In this document: piece by piece, positions 51,243-59,434 of the stretch
How positions within the stretch are numbered: position 1 is the first letter of the stretch
How the letters are laid out: the number at the start of each line of letters is the position of its first letter
NCBI RefSeq assembly: GCF_900101595.1
Contig: NZ_FMYY01000007.1
Span: 178,298 to 242,297, forward strand
Source of the DNA: Paenibacillus sp. cl123
Lineage (GTDB): Bacteria > Bacillota > Bacilli > Paenibacillales > NBRC-103111
Direction of reading: 5' to 3'
DNA length: 64,000 bases
Notes under the pieces: model-generated
Told to the model about the DNA's origin: nothing
Database searches by the model: none
Seen by the model: only the letters and a program-made list of their open reading frames with translations
Position numbers and translations under genes: made by a program

Positions 51243-52403
51243 TTACAGGCTCGGCCCGATGCGGTTGATGCTGAATTCCTGATGGCCTAAAATTTCCGCC
51301 TTGGTCAGCTTGCCCTCCGCCACTTCACGAATCTCCTGCCAGATGCGGTCGCCCGCTTGCCCAAGACCAAGCGTGCCGTCCAGCATCTCGCTGACATCAA
51401 CGTCCATATTGTCTTCCATCTTGTCGAAGGTCCGCTTGTTGCCCGTAATCTTGATGACCGGAATGACAGCCGCTCCCGTCGGCGTGCCCCGTCCCGTCGT
51501 GAAGCAGACGATATGGGCGCCGCCCGCCGCCATACCCGATACGCATTCAATGTCATTTCCCGGGGAATCCATGAAATACAAGCCGCCCTCCGGCAAATGC
51601 TCCGCATATTCGACGACTCCGCGAATCGGCGCGGTGCCGCATTTGCTGATGCAGCCCAGCGATTTCTCTTCGATCGTGGACAGCCCGCCCGCGATATTGC
51701 CGGGGCTCGGATTGCCGCCGCGCATATCTGCGCCCATCCGCTCGACTTCCTTCTCGAACCGGTCGACGATATGATAGAGCTGGTCCTTCGTCTCCGGCGT
51801 CGCGCATCTCTCCGCCAGCACATGCTCTGCGCCGATGATCTCGGTCGTCTCTCCGATCACGATCGTGCCGCCCTCCGCGATCAGCGAGTCTGCCGCCGCA
51901 CCAAGCGCCGGGTTGGACGCAAGGCCCGAGGTTGCATCCGAGCCGCCGCATTTCACGCCAACCTTCAGCTTGGACAGCGGAACCGGCACCTTCGGCTGCT
52001 TCTCCAGCTCGACCAGCATCCGGCGCGCCAGCTCCGTGCCGTGCTGGATCGCCTTTACGGAGCCGCCAACGCTTTGAATATCGAAAAATTCGACCGGTTT
52101 ACCGGTAACCTTGATCGCTTCAGCCAATGCCTCCGGATCGACCACTTCACAGCCCAGGCTGATGATCAGCACTGCGCCTACGTTCGGATTTTTCCCCGTA
52201 CCGGCCAGCACGTCGAAGGTTCTGTCCTTGTCCGCGCCGATCTGACTGCAGCCATGCTGATGCGGAATGGCTACCGCTCCCGGCACGTTCTGCATAATCC
52301 GCGAACAGACCTGGTTGGAGCAAATAACGGTCGGTATGATCAGCAGATGATTGCGGATGCCGATGTCTCCGTTTGCCCGTTCGTATCCCATAATGGTTGT
52401 CAT
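51243..52403 (-). CDS. UxaA-family dehydratase, large (C-terminal) subunit
   Basis: 386 residues. Iron-sulfur or Mn-type sugar-acid dehydratase of the altronate/galactarate group: MGYERANGDIGIRNHLLIIP, VPGAVAIPHQHGCSQIG, IISLGCEVVD, KVGVKCGGSDATSGLASNPA, KSLGCISKCGTAPIRGVVEY and FMDSPGNDIECVSGMAAGG. It lacks the SAF domain, which is encoded by the upstream gene, so the enzyme is split into two subunits as in Campylobacter fucose utilisation. Proposed role: L-fuconate dehydration. The ATG at 52403 follows GGGAGG by about 10 bases. Confidence 0.88.
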   Translation of the reverse strand: MTTIMGYERANGDIGIRNHLLIIPTVICSNQVCSRIMQNVPGAVAIPHQHGCSQIGADKDRTFDVLAGTGKNPNVGAVLIISLGCEVVDPEALAEAIKVTGKPVEFFDIQSVGGSVKAIQHGTELARRMLVELEKQPKVPVPLSKLKVGVKCGGSDATSGLASNPALGAAADSLIAEGGTIVIGETTEIIGAEHVLAERCATPETKDQLYHIVDRFEKEVERMGADMRGGNPSPGNIAGGLSTIEEKSLGCISKCGTAPIRGVVEYAEHLPEGGLYFMDSPGNDIECVSGMAAGGAHIVCFTTGRGTPTGAAVIPVIKITGNKRTFDKMEDNMDVDVSEMLDGTLGLGQAGDRIWQEIREVAEGKLTKAEILGHQEFSINRIGPSL

Positions 52404-52559
52404 CTTGTAAGTTGCCTCCCTGCATATAGTTGGGTATGCTTGGCTGTCACGGTAACCGCTTACTTGGCGGCCGTTAGTCAGCTGATCTTTCAGGTTGCGT
52501 GACATTTTTGCGCGATATCCGCCGCTTGCCGGTCACGTCTGTTTCCATTCCTAGGCACG

Positions 52560-52877
52560 TTACTTGGCAGCCGCCTGATCGCCGCGCCCGCGAATGCCTT
52601 CGATATTATGAACATGCACATGTCTGCCCGCTTCAATCGGACAGACCGTTCGGCCGATCACCTCGCCGTATTTCCTGACGTCAAAGCCCGCATCCATCGC
52701 GACGATAGAAATTTTGTGTCCGAACGGCACGGCGTCCAGCAACACTACCTGCTCCACACGGCTGCCGATCCGGTAACGGATCTCCTCGCCCGCGGCCAGA
52801 TCCTTGAGAGCTGTCGCCACATGATCCGCTTCATCCATCACGAGCGCGTCAGCGCCGGGTTCAATCGAATGTGCCAT
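52560..52877 (-). CDS. UxaA-family dehydratase, small SAF-domain subunit
   Basis: 105 residues: a SAF (UxaA N-terminal) domain, MDEADHVATALKDLAAGEEI, VPFGHKISIVAMDAGFDVRK and YGEVIGRTVCPIEAGRHVHV HNIEG pattern. Partner of the next gene, 155 bases downstream, giving the two-part dehydratase. First gene of the catabolic operon behind a TTGACA/TATTTT promoter and LacI-type palindrome. GGAGG lies 8 bases before the ATG. Confidence 0.87.
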   Translation of the reverse strand: MAHSIEPGADALVMDEADHVATALKDLAAGEEIRYRIGSRVEQVVLLDAVPFGHKISIVAMDAGFDVRKYGEVIGRTVCPIEAGRHVHVHNIEGIRGRGDQAAAK

Positions 52878-52903
52878 AAGATAAGCCTCCATGTTAAGGT
52901 AAT

Positions 52904-52947
52904 GTTATCGATAACTCCAAAATAGCAATGAAATGACTTGCTGTCAA
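52904..52947 (-). promoter_or_regulatory. Promoter and LacI-type operator of the catabolic operon
   Basis: On the minus strand TTGACA (52947-52942), 17 bases, TATTTT (52924-52919), followed at once by the perfect palindrome GTTATCGATAAC (52904-52915), where the start point lies. The operator between promoter and first gene, divergent to a LacI gene, suggests repression released by the sugar. Confidence 0.85.
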
Positions 52948-52997
52948 TCTCTTTTTTCCCTACAATGAATCGTAGCAACTAACGGAAAGGAGCGTCA

Positions 52998-54020
52998 TTG
53001 TTGATTACGATCTACGATATCGCCAAGAAAGCCAATGTATCCGCGATGACCGTTTCCAGAGTTATCAATAACAATGGCAAAATCAGCGAGCTGACCCGGC
53101 AGCGCGTCAAGCAGGTGATGGAGGAGCTGAACTATGTGCCCAATTCCAACGCCCGCAGCCTGGTGCTGCAGAAAACGCATATTATCTCCCTGCTGATTAC
53201 GGATATTACGAATCCGTTCTATACGACACTTGCGCGCGGAGCCGAGGATACGGCCAAGCGGCTCGGCTATAAGCTGCTGTTCGGCAACAGCGACGAGAAC
53301 TATGCGAAGGAAAAGGACTATGTGGATATGATTCTCTCCACCCGGGTAGACGGCGTGCTGTTCGCTCCGGCGGGAGACGGCTCAGCCGTCCATCTGCAGC
53401 AGCTGCAAAAGCACCGCATTCCGCTCGTCCTGCTCGACCGCGAGGTTCCCGGCATCCAGGCGGATACGGTGCTCGGGGACAGCAAGGAAGGGGCGCGGCG
53501 GCTCGTCGAGCATCTGCTCGCGCTGGGCCATCGCCGCATCGCGCTGATCAACGGCTCGGAGGATGTCTCGACGGCTCGCCAGCGGCATACCGGCTACAAG
53601 GAAGCGCTGAAGCTCAATGACATCGCCTACGATGAAGCGCTTGTGCTTCATGCGAACTACCGGGATATTCAAGACGAAGCGGCGCTGGACCGTCTGCTCC
53701 ACCTTCCGGACCCTCCGACCGCCGTATTTGCCGCCAACAATTTTCTTGCCATCGGGGCCATTCAAGGGTTGCGCGCTCAAGGGCTGAGGGTGCCGGACGA
53801 CATGTCCGTTGTCTGCTTCGACGATCTGGGCCTCGCTTCGGCGCTGCATCCTTTCTTGACCGTAGCGGCCCAACCGGCGTACCAGTTCGGCTCGCTCGGC
53901 ATGCAGTGGCTGATCGACCGGATCGAGGGCCGGGCCCAGGAAGAGCCGCGCACGATCATCCTGCCATCGGAGCTGATTGTCCGGTCCTCGGCGGCGGCGC
54001 GTCCCCGTGAAGGAAAATGA
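52998..54020 (+). CDS. LacI-family transcription regulator
   Basis: 340 residues. The HTH is ITIYDIAKKANVSAMTVSRV followed by INNNGKISELTRQRVKQVME and the hinge YVPNSNARSL. The periplasmic-binding-type effector domain follows (IISLLITDITNPFYTTLARG; LLDREVPGIQADTV; IALINGSEDVSTARQRH). Divergent from the catabolic operon with the palindrome between them, so it is very probably that operon's regulator. TTG start, AAGGAG upstream. Effector likely a fucose- or fuconate-related compound. Confidence 0.9.
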   Translation: MLITIYDIAKKANVSAMTVSRVINNNGKISELTRQRVKQVMEELNYVPNSNARSLVLQKTHIISLLITDITNPFYTTLARGAEDTAKRLGYKLLFGNSDENYAKEKDYVDMILSTRVDGVLFAPAGDGSAVHLQQLQKHRIPLVLLDREVPGIQADTVLGDSKEGARRLVEHLLALGHRRIALINGSEDVSTARQRHTGYKEALKLNDIAYDEALVLHANYRDIQDEAALDRLLHLPDPPTAVFAANNFLAIGAIQGLRAQGLRVPDDMSVVCFDDLGLASALHPFLTVAAQPAYQFGSLGMQWLIDRIEGRAQEEPRTIILPSELIVRSSAAARPREGK

Positions 54021-54105
54021 CCGTTTTTAGCGTTGTCAACTCGTCCGCCGGGTGGGATAATAGGCTGTGTCTGTTACTTCTTATGAAGAAAGCTGGTCCT
54101 GACCT

Positions 54106-55266
54106 GTGATCTATTTTCTGCTGTTCTACGCCGTTATCTATATGGGCAATGCCGTGTACGGCACCTACATGCCCGTGTACTTCCAGTCGATCGGCCTGAC
54201 GCCTTCGCAGATCGGTACGCTGCTTAGTCTGGGACCGCTCGTCGCCGTGCTGGCCCAGCCCGTCTGGGGAGCGGTCGGAGACCGGGCGCGCAGCAAAAAT
54301 ACAGTGCTTGCCGTGCTGCTGCTGGGCAGCGGAACCGCCATTATGCTGTTCCCGTTGTCGGAAGCCTTTATCTATTTGCTGCTGATGGTCTGCCTGTTTA
54401 CATTTTTCCAGACCTCGACCTTTGCGATCAGCGACGCCGTCACGCTGGAGGAGCTGGAGAAGCATCCCCGCTGGACGTTCGGTACGATCCGGCTTGGAGG
54501 CACATTCGGCTTCGCCCTCATGTCCGTCGCCTTCGGCTGGCTGGCCAAGACGCATATCGGGCTGCTTTTTCCCGTCTATGCGCTCGTAATGCTTGCCTCG
54601 CTGGGGCTTCTGACCCGGCTGCCCCGGGTCGCCGGCTACCGGACTGCCGGCAATCCGGAGCGAATCTGGGTGCTGCTGAAGCATCGGAAGCTGATGACGT
54701 ACATGGGCATCAATCTCGTCCTGCAAATAACGCTAGGCTATTATTATTCCTTCTTCCCCGTATATTTCCGGGATTTGGGCGGGGATAACGCCTTGCTTGG
54801 CTGGTCGATGCTCATCTCCTCATTGAGCGAAATTCCGTTCCTGCTGCTGGCGGGCAAAATTTTCAAAAAAATCCGCATCTCCTGGGTGCTTCTCGTCTCC
54901 GGATTGGCCACAGCCGTCCGCTGGTTCGCCTATTCGGTGACGGACAGCGCGGGCTGGCTGCTTCCCGCCCAGCTTCTGCACGGGCTTATGTTCATCGTGC
55001 TGACCGTTACGATGGCGATATATATTAACCAGGAGGTGCCCAAGTCGCTGAAGGCAAGCGGGCAAACGTTGTACGGTCTGCTAAGTCTCGGGGTAGCCCG
55101 CATTATCGGCAGCTTCTTCGGCGGGTTCGCGAGCGAAGCGTTCGGCATGCGCGCCGTGTTTGCCTTCTGCGGCTGGATCGCCCTTGCCTGCTGCGTGTTT
55201 ACAGTGTTTGTGATCATGCGCGAGAAAACCGGAGAAGCGCAGGCCGACAGCCCTCGCGCCAGTTGA
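54106..55266 (+). CDS. MFS transporter (PPP/NhpC-like 12-TM)
   Basis: 386 residues, about 12 membrane helices. Starts YFLLFYAVIYMGNAVYGTYM and keeps the MFS loop GDRARSKN and VPKSLKASGQTLYGL. The pattern is of the MFS_1-like group often found in Firmicutes sugar loci. Encoded 85 bases after the LacI gene on the same strand, it may import the sugar degraded by the divergent operon. GTG start with a weak ribosome site. Confidence 0.8.
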   Translation: MIYFLLFYAVIYMGNAVYGTYMPVYFQSIGLTPSQIGTLLSLGPLVAVLAQPVWGAVGDRARSKNTVLAVLLLGSGTAIMLFPLSEAFIYLLLMVCLFTFFQTSTFAISDAVTLEELEKHPRWTFGTIRLGGTFGFALMSVAFGWLAKTHIGLLFPVYALVMLASLGLLTRLPRVAGYRTAGNPERIWVLLKHRKLMTYMGINLVLQITLGYYYSFFPVYFRDLGGDNALLGWSMLISSLSEIPFLLLAGKIFKKIRISWVLLVSGLATAVRWFAYSVTDSAGWLLPAQLLHGLMFIVLTVTMAIYINQEVPKSLKASGQTLYGLLSLGVARIIGSFFGGFASEAFGMRAVFAFCGWIALACCVFTVFVIMREKTGEAQADSPRAS

Positions 55267-55271
55267 CAGGC

Positions 55272-55310
55272 GCGCTATCCGACCTGCGCTTACAGCAGGT
55301 CGGATAGCGC
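55272..55310 (+). terminator. Perfect 16-bp hairpin after the MFS gene
   Basis: GCGCTATCCGACCTGC and GCAGGTCGGATAGCGC pair fully around a seven-base loop, just after the MFS stop. No T-run. Confidence 0.6.
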
Positions 55311-55337
55311 AGGAGGGCCGCCTGGAGTCCAAAACAG

Positions 55338-55378
55338 TTGACATTTGCTTTCCGGTGATTTATCTTAATATTAAGATA
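55338..55378 (+). promoter_or_regulatory. MarR-gene promoter with overlapping palindrome
   Basis: TTGACA (55338-55343), 17 bases, TATCTT (55361-55366). The -10 is the first part of a perfect 18-bp palindrome TATCTTAATATTAAGATA (55361-55378), a typical MarR-type site for autorepression. Confidence 0.8.
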
Positions 55379-55421
55379 ACAGTTGCGAACCAAGCATCGC
55401 ACTGAAAAGGAGCTGAACCGC

Positions 55422-55880
55422 ATGTCCGAGCAGCAACGAGATGATTCCCTGCATTTGTTCATCGTGTTATCCCGTGCTTGCGAATGGGTAACCGCCCATG
55501 CGCATCGGGACATCCGCCGTCACGGCTTGAATCCGACAGAATACGGCGTGCTGGAGCTGCTGTACCACAAGGGCTCGCAACCCCTGCAGCAGATTGGTGA
55601 GAAAGTATTGATGACGAGCGGCAACATCACCTACGTCGTCGACAAATTGGTCGGCAAGGGACTCGTCATTCGCAAGCCTTGTCCTGAGGACCGCCGAGTG
55701 AGCTTTGCGGAGATTACCGACAGCGGGGTCGCGCTGCTCGACAGCGTTTTTCCCGGGCATCGGGAGGTCATCGACCAGGCTGTATCCGGCTTAAGCGACG
55801 ATGAGAAACGTCAAGCGATCGATCTTCTCAAGAAGCTGGGGCTGTATGCGAAAGCAACGTTTAAGGAGAGCGGCAGCTAG
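55422..55880 (+). CDS. MarR-family transcription regulator
   Basis: 152 residues. Winged-helix MarR: the HTH region PTEYGVLELLYHKGSQPLQQ, KVLMTSGNITYVVDKLVGKG, wing PCPEDRRVSFAEITDSG, and a C-terminal dimer helix. MhqR/pirin-associated type by context. ATG at 55422 follows AAAAGGAG by 9 bases. The palindrome at its promoter recurs before the pirin gene downstream, so the pair forms one regulon. Ligand or redox sensing is unknown; there is no obvious sensing Cys. Confidence 0.87.
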   Translation: MSEQQRDDSLHLFIVLSRACEWVTAHAHRDIRRHGLNPTEYGVLELLYHKGSQPLQQIGEKVLMTSGNITYVVDKLVGKGLVIRKPCPEDRRVSFAEITDSGVALLDSVFPGHREVIDQAVSGLSDDEKRQAIDLLKKLGLYAKATFKESGS

Positions 55881-55904
55881 CGTGCCGGGTGTTCTCCCGT
55901 CTAT

Positions 55905-55922
55905 TATCTTAATATTAAGGAA
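55905..55922 (+). promoter_or_regulatory. Second MarR-type palindrome before pirin gene
   Basis: CTTAATATTAAG (55908-55919) repeats the core of the palindrome at 55361-55378; the outer bases match on the left only. It lies 50-65 bases before the pirin ATG. Confidence 0.65.
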
Positions 55923-55968
55923 AACTCACTTTCTTTACATTTCAACTAAATTTCAAGGAGAGATTCAT

Positions 55969-56748
55969 ATGCAAATGATGGTCTATACGCCTGCCATGCA
56001 GGCCACAGGCAGCTTTGACGGAGGCACAATTGTGGAGCAGAAGCCGATCGGCTTCTCGGGCGAAGGCTCGGTTGTCAAACGAATCGGCCCTCTATTCTAC
56101 TGGGCATGGGCATTCGCGCCTCAGGAGGGTCATATCGGCCTCCATCCGCACAAGGCGTTCGAGATCATGACCTACGTCGTGCAAGGACAAGCTTCGCACG
56201 GCGATACGCTCGGCACGCGCAGCATCGTCGGAGCCGGCGGCGCGCAGGTGATGCAGACCGGGTCCGGCGTCTCCCATACGGAACGCTTCATCGGTCCTGA
56301 TATGGAGGCGTTCCAGATCTGGTTCGAGCCGGAGTTCCAAGCGGCGCTGCAGCGCAAGCCGACCTACAACCAATTCGAGCATGAGGATTTTCCGATTGCC
56401 GCGGGCGACGGATACCGCCTCAAAACAATTCTCGGTCCCGGCTCCCCGATCGAGCTGGTCGCCGAAGCACGGCTTTGGGATCTCGAGTTTGATCCTCAAG
56501 GCGCTTTCACTTATACGGTCGAGCAAGGACGCACGCTGGCTGTACTGGCTATTCGCGGCGGCGGCAGCGGGGAGATCGGCGGCAGCGCTGAACGAGCAGC
56601 CACACCGTTCAAGCACCGTGACTTTCTCGTCATGCGCGCCGATGATGATGCCGAGATAACGCTGCGGGCATCGGAAGACGCGCCCTTGCGCCTGATCGGC
56701 ATCGATGTGCCGACAACGGTATCGTACCCGCTGTATCCGAAGCGCTGA
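55969..56748 (+). CDS. Pirin-family cupin protein
   Basis: 259 residues. Pirin cupin fold: WAWAFAPQEGHIGLHPHKAF (metal His pair HPH), VQGQASHGDTLG, and QTGSGVSHTERFIG completing the site, with a second, degenerate cupin half. Bacterial pirins can be quercetinases or regulators. Under the MarR-type palindrome, 89 bases after the MarR gene; probably part of an electrophile or quinone response. AAGGAG eight bases before the ATG. Confidence 0.9.
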   Translation: MQMMVYTPAMQATGSFDGGTIVEQKPIGFSGEGSVVKRIGPLFYWAWAFAPQEGHIGLHPHKAFEIMTYVVQGQASHGDTLGTRSIVGAGGAQVMQTGSGVSHTERFIGPDMEAFQIWFEPEFQAALQRKPTYNQFEHEDFPIAAGDGYRLKTILGPGSPIELVAEARLWDLEFDPQGAFTYTVEQGRTLAVLAIRGGGSGEIGGSAERAATPFKHRDFLVMRADDDAEITLRASEDAPLRLIGIDVPTTVSYPLYPKR

Positions 56749-56844
56749 TCAGCGGACCAAGAGTCGCCGGCGGCTGGCGGCTTTCTCTGCCGTCTCAGCC
56801 GCAAGTCGCACGCACGGGAAATCCGCCCTGCAAATCAAGCCCAA

Positions 56845-56878
56845 ACAGCCTGCGGTCTCCGCAGGCTGTTGTTTATTT
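56845..56878 (+). terminator. Terminator after the pirin gene
   Basis: ACAGCCTGCGG and CCGCAGGCTGT (11 bp) around a three-base loop, followed by TGTTTATTT. Confidence 0.85.
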
Positions 56879-57023
56879 CATCCCTCGTCATGCAACTGGT
56901 ACAGCCCTTGGATTCTACGCGATGATTACGGGAATCGGCATCTTCCTCGCGTCTTTTGTTAAAAGGCTGGCTTTGGCAGGATTTGGGCGCCTTCCAAGAT
57001 CATACATGTGCCCCTAATAGAAA

Positions 57024-57048
57024 AGAGCGCCTTCTCTTGGGGCGCTCT
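57024..57048. terminator. Second hairpin before the DHA2 gene
   Basis: AGAGCGCC and GGCGCTCT pair around a nine-base loop. Position between pirin and exporter genes suggests an extra insulator; the T-run is poor. Confidence 0.45.
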
Positions 57049-57167
57049 CTAGCTATAGAATAAATCATCGGAAAGAATAAGTCTATTCTTTTTTTCGGAT
57101 TCCCGGTATATTGTTGGTACTGTTTCCGCGCGGGTCAGCAATCCATGGAAAGGAAACGTTCGACTAC

Positions 57168-58589
57168 ATGTCAAGTGAACTTAATAATCCAAACCAGCAA
57201 CCAAAAGTAAAACTGGTCACCATCAGTCTATTAATGGGATTGGTCCTGGCTTCTATAGACCAGACTATCGTATCCACAGCTATGCCAACCGTCATCAAAC
57301 AATTGGATGGATTGTCCCTATACAGCTGGGTGTTCACCATCTATATGTTAGCTTCGACGACGACTATCCCGATTTACGGGAAACTGGCGGATTTATTCGG
57401 ACGCAGGAACGTCTACTTAACCGGCTTATCCCTTTTCCTGCTCGGGTCCGTTCTATGCGGATTCGCTGGAAGCATGATGCAATTGATTTTCTTCAGAGGG
57501 ATTCAAGGATTGGGAGCCGGGGCATTGCTGCCGGTTGCCTTTACGATAGTCGGGGATCTGTACCCACCGGAATCAAGAGGCAAGTTCATGAGCTTGTTTA
57601 GCGCCGTATTCTCTATTTCCAGCATACTCGGGCCGGCACTCGGCGGAATAATCTCCGAATACTTAGGTTGGGGGTGGATTTTTTTCATCAATCTCCCGAT
57701 TGGCATTCCGGCAATCTGCCTCATGGCCGCTGCTTGGAAGGAAAGCAAGCGCTACGCGAGACGATCCATCGATTGGGCCGGTATTGCCACGTTCAGTATC
57801 TCTATCGTTTCTCTTTTACTGGCGCCGGTTCTAAGCGGGGACCCACCAACCCGTATCGTTTTGTTCAGTCTAAGCGCTCTCTTTATTGCCTTGTTTATAG
57901 GGATCGAAACGAAGGCGAAAGAACCGATGCTACCGCTTCATCTCTTTAAGATCCGCGTCATTGCTTTCGGAAACATGGCCGGATTTTTCATGAGCGCCGG
58001 AATGTTTGGCGCGATTGCGTTCATTCCTCTTTTTGCCCAGGACGTGATGGGAGTGAGCCCTACCTATGCCGGTTACATCCTGATACCGCTCATGCTGTCC
58101 GTAGTCGTTACAACGACAATAGGCGGAAGGTTGATGAGCAAGGTCTCGTACCGGGCCATCCTTGTCCCCAGCATGGCTCTCATGGCAATGGGATTGGGGC
58201 TGCTCGGCAGAATGACGGTTGATACTACTGCGCTGCAACTGGTCTTTTATATGATTATTACGGGTCTGGGCATGGGTGCACTGTATCCGGTAGTCGGCAC
58301 TGCTGCACAAAGTGCAGTGGAGCCTGGAATACGGGGTGTCGCTACCTCTTCCTCGCAGTTTTTCCGGTCTATCGGAGGAACGATCGGAGTCAGTGTGCTC
58401 GGCAGCTTGCTAACGCAGGGGATGGTCGCAGGTAGTAGCGAAGCAGATTCTGGAATGGCGCTGAGCCACACTTTGAATCATATCTTCCTGGTAAGTCTCG
58501 GCTTTGTCATTGTCGCTCTGATTGCCTGCTTCTTGATGGGAAATGCGAGATTAGTTCCGAAAGCTGGTAAAGTGAAGCAAGGGGCTTGA
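57168..58589 (+). CDS. DHA2-family (14-TM) multidrug exporter
   Basis: 473 residues, about 14 membrane helices. Early LVLASIDQTIVSTAMPTVIK (motif D1), GKLADLFGRRNVYLTG (motif A) and LGPALGGIISEYLGWGWIFF (motif C), all diagnostic for DHA2 EmrB/LmrB-type proton-coupled exporters. The start at 57168 has AAGGAAA somewhat far upstream. Base composition is visibly nearer 50% GC than its neighbours, hinting at recent transfer. No adjacent TetR or membrane-fusion partner. A terminator follows. Confidence 0.92.
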   Translation: MSSELNNPNQQPKVKLVTISLLMGLVLASIDQTIVSTAMPTVIKQLDGLSLYSWVFTIYMLASTTTIPIYGKLADLFGRRNVYLTGLSLFLLGSVLCGFAGSMMQLIFFRGIQGLGAGALLPVAFTIVGDLYPPESRGKFMSLFSAVFSISSILGPALGGIISEYLGWGWIFFINLPIGIPAICLMAAAWKESKRYARRSIDWAGIATFSISIVSLLLAPVLSGDPPTRIVLFSLSALFIALFIGIETKAKEPMLPLHLFKIRVIAFGNMAGFFMSAGMFGAIAFIPLFAQDVMGVSPTYAGYILIPLMLSVVVTTTIGGRLMSKVSYRAILVPSMALMAMGLGLLGRMTVDTTALQLVFYMIITGLGMGALYPVVGTAAQSAVEPGIRGVATSSSQFFRSIGGTIGVSVLGSLLTQGMVAGSSEADSGMALSHTLNHIFLVSLGFVIVALIACFLMGNARLVPKAGKVKQGA

Positions 58590-58693
58590 ACATACACTGA
58601 TAACATAACCAGCCATGCGTATGCTTCCGCAGAACGGATTGATGTCCGTAAGACCGCCCCTTCGTAAAATAGGTTTGACCAACCCAATAAATA

Positions 58694-58736
58694 AAACAGC
58701 GGCGGACGAATCGTCTAAAAATGCCGCTGTTTTTTT
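58694..58736 (+). terminator. Terminator of the DHA2 gene
   Basis: AAACAGCGGC and GCCGCTGTTT form a 10-bp stem with a 19-base loop, then six T. Confidence 0.85.
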
Positions 58737-58876
58737 ATGGCTCTAGAGTCATCCGTTAATGCGGCTGTGAACGGCGTACACACAGGGCACTCCCGAACTC
58801 CAAGTTGAAGTTCGTCTATTACTTCTTTTCTTGGCTGCTTCCCCAAGAAGCGCTGCCTATGCAACGACCCAGCTGC

Positions 58877-59278
58877 CTACTCCCTGCTGCGCAGAGGAAG
58901 CAGCTCGCGCACCCGCTCGTCGCGCAGCCACAGTCCGGCCCAGGCCATAACCGCCAAATAAACCGCAAACAGCACATGTGTGAACAGCGGCGCATCAATC
59001 CGAATCTGGGAGGCGACCACACCCCCGAAATACGCAGTCAACAGCAGCGCTCCCAGAACAGCGGTGCGCGGGATCACATACAGCAGAGTTGACAGCAGAG
59101 CAAGTATCCCCATCAAAGGAATGTGATGCTTCGCGAAGCCGAGTGAAACCGTCCCCTCTAACACTTCCGGAGGCGGAAACAGCTTAAAGATGCCGTCAAA
59201 CAGCATAAACGCGACCACCAGTCCGCTCAGCACGCGAGCCGTCCACAGCCGGCCTTTCGAAATTTTCGTTGTTCTCAT
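58877..59278 (-). CDS. DoxX-like membrane protein
   Basis: 133 residues, four membrane helices: VLSGLVVAFMLFDGIFKLFP, HIPLMGILALLSTLLYVIP, AVLGALLLTAYFGGVVASQI, HVLFAVYLAVMAWAGLWL. The pattern (small, with RIDAPLF between helices 3 and 4) fits the DoxX-like PF13564 group. The function is not established. The ATG at 59278 follows GAGAGGA by 6 bases. Confidence 0.82.
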   Translation of the reverse strand: MRTTKISKGRLWTARVLSGLVVAFMLFDGIFKLFPPPEVLEGTVSLGFAKHHIPLMGILALLSTLLYVIPRTAVLGALLLTAYFGGVVASQIRIDAPLFTHVLFAVYLAVMAWAGLWLRDERVRELLPLRSRE

Positions 59279-59434
59279 AAGAAATCCTCTCACCTGTAAC
59301 AGATTTGAGCTCATTGTAGCACAGCTGTTCGGGTCGGATTTCTTATCGATTGCTTAATTTACATAAAGAGCCGTCCCCGGTACCGCCCTCCCCTGCAGTT
59401 GCAGGAAAAGGCGATAATGGGAACGACTTAGCAT

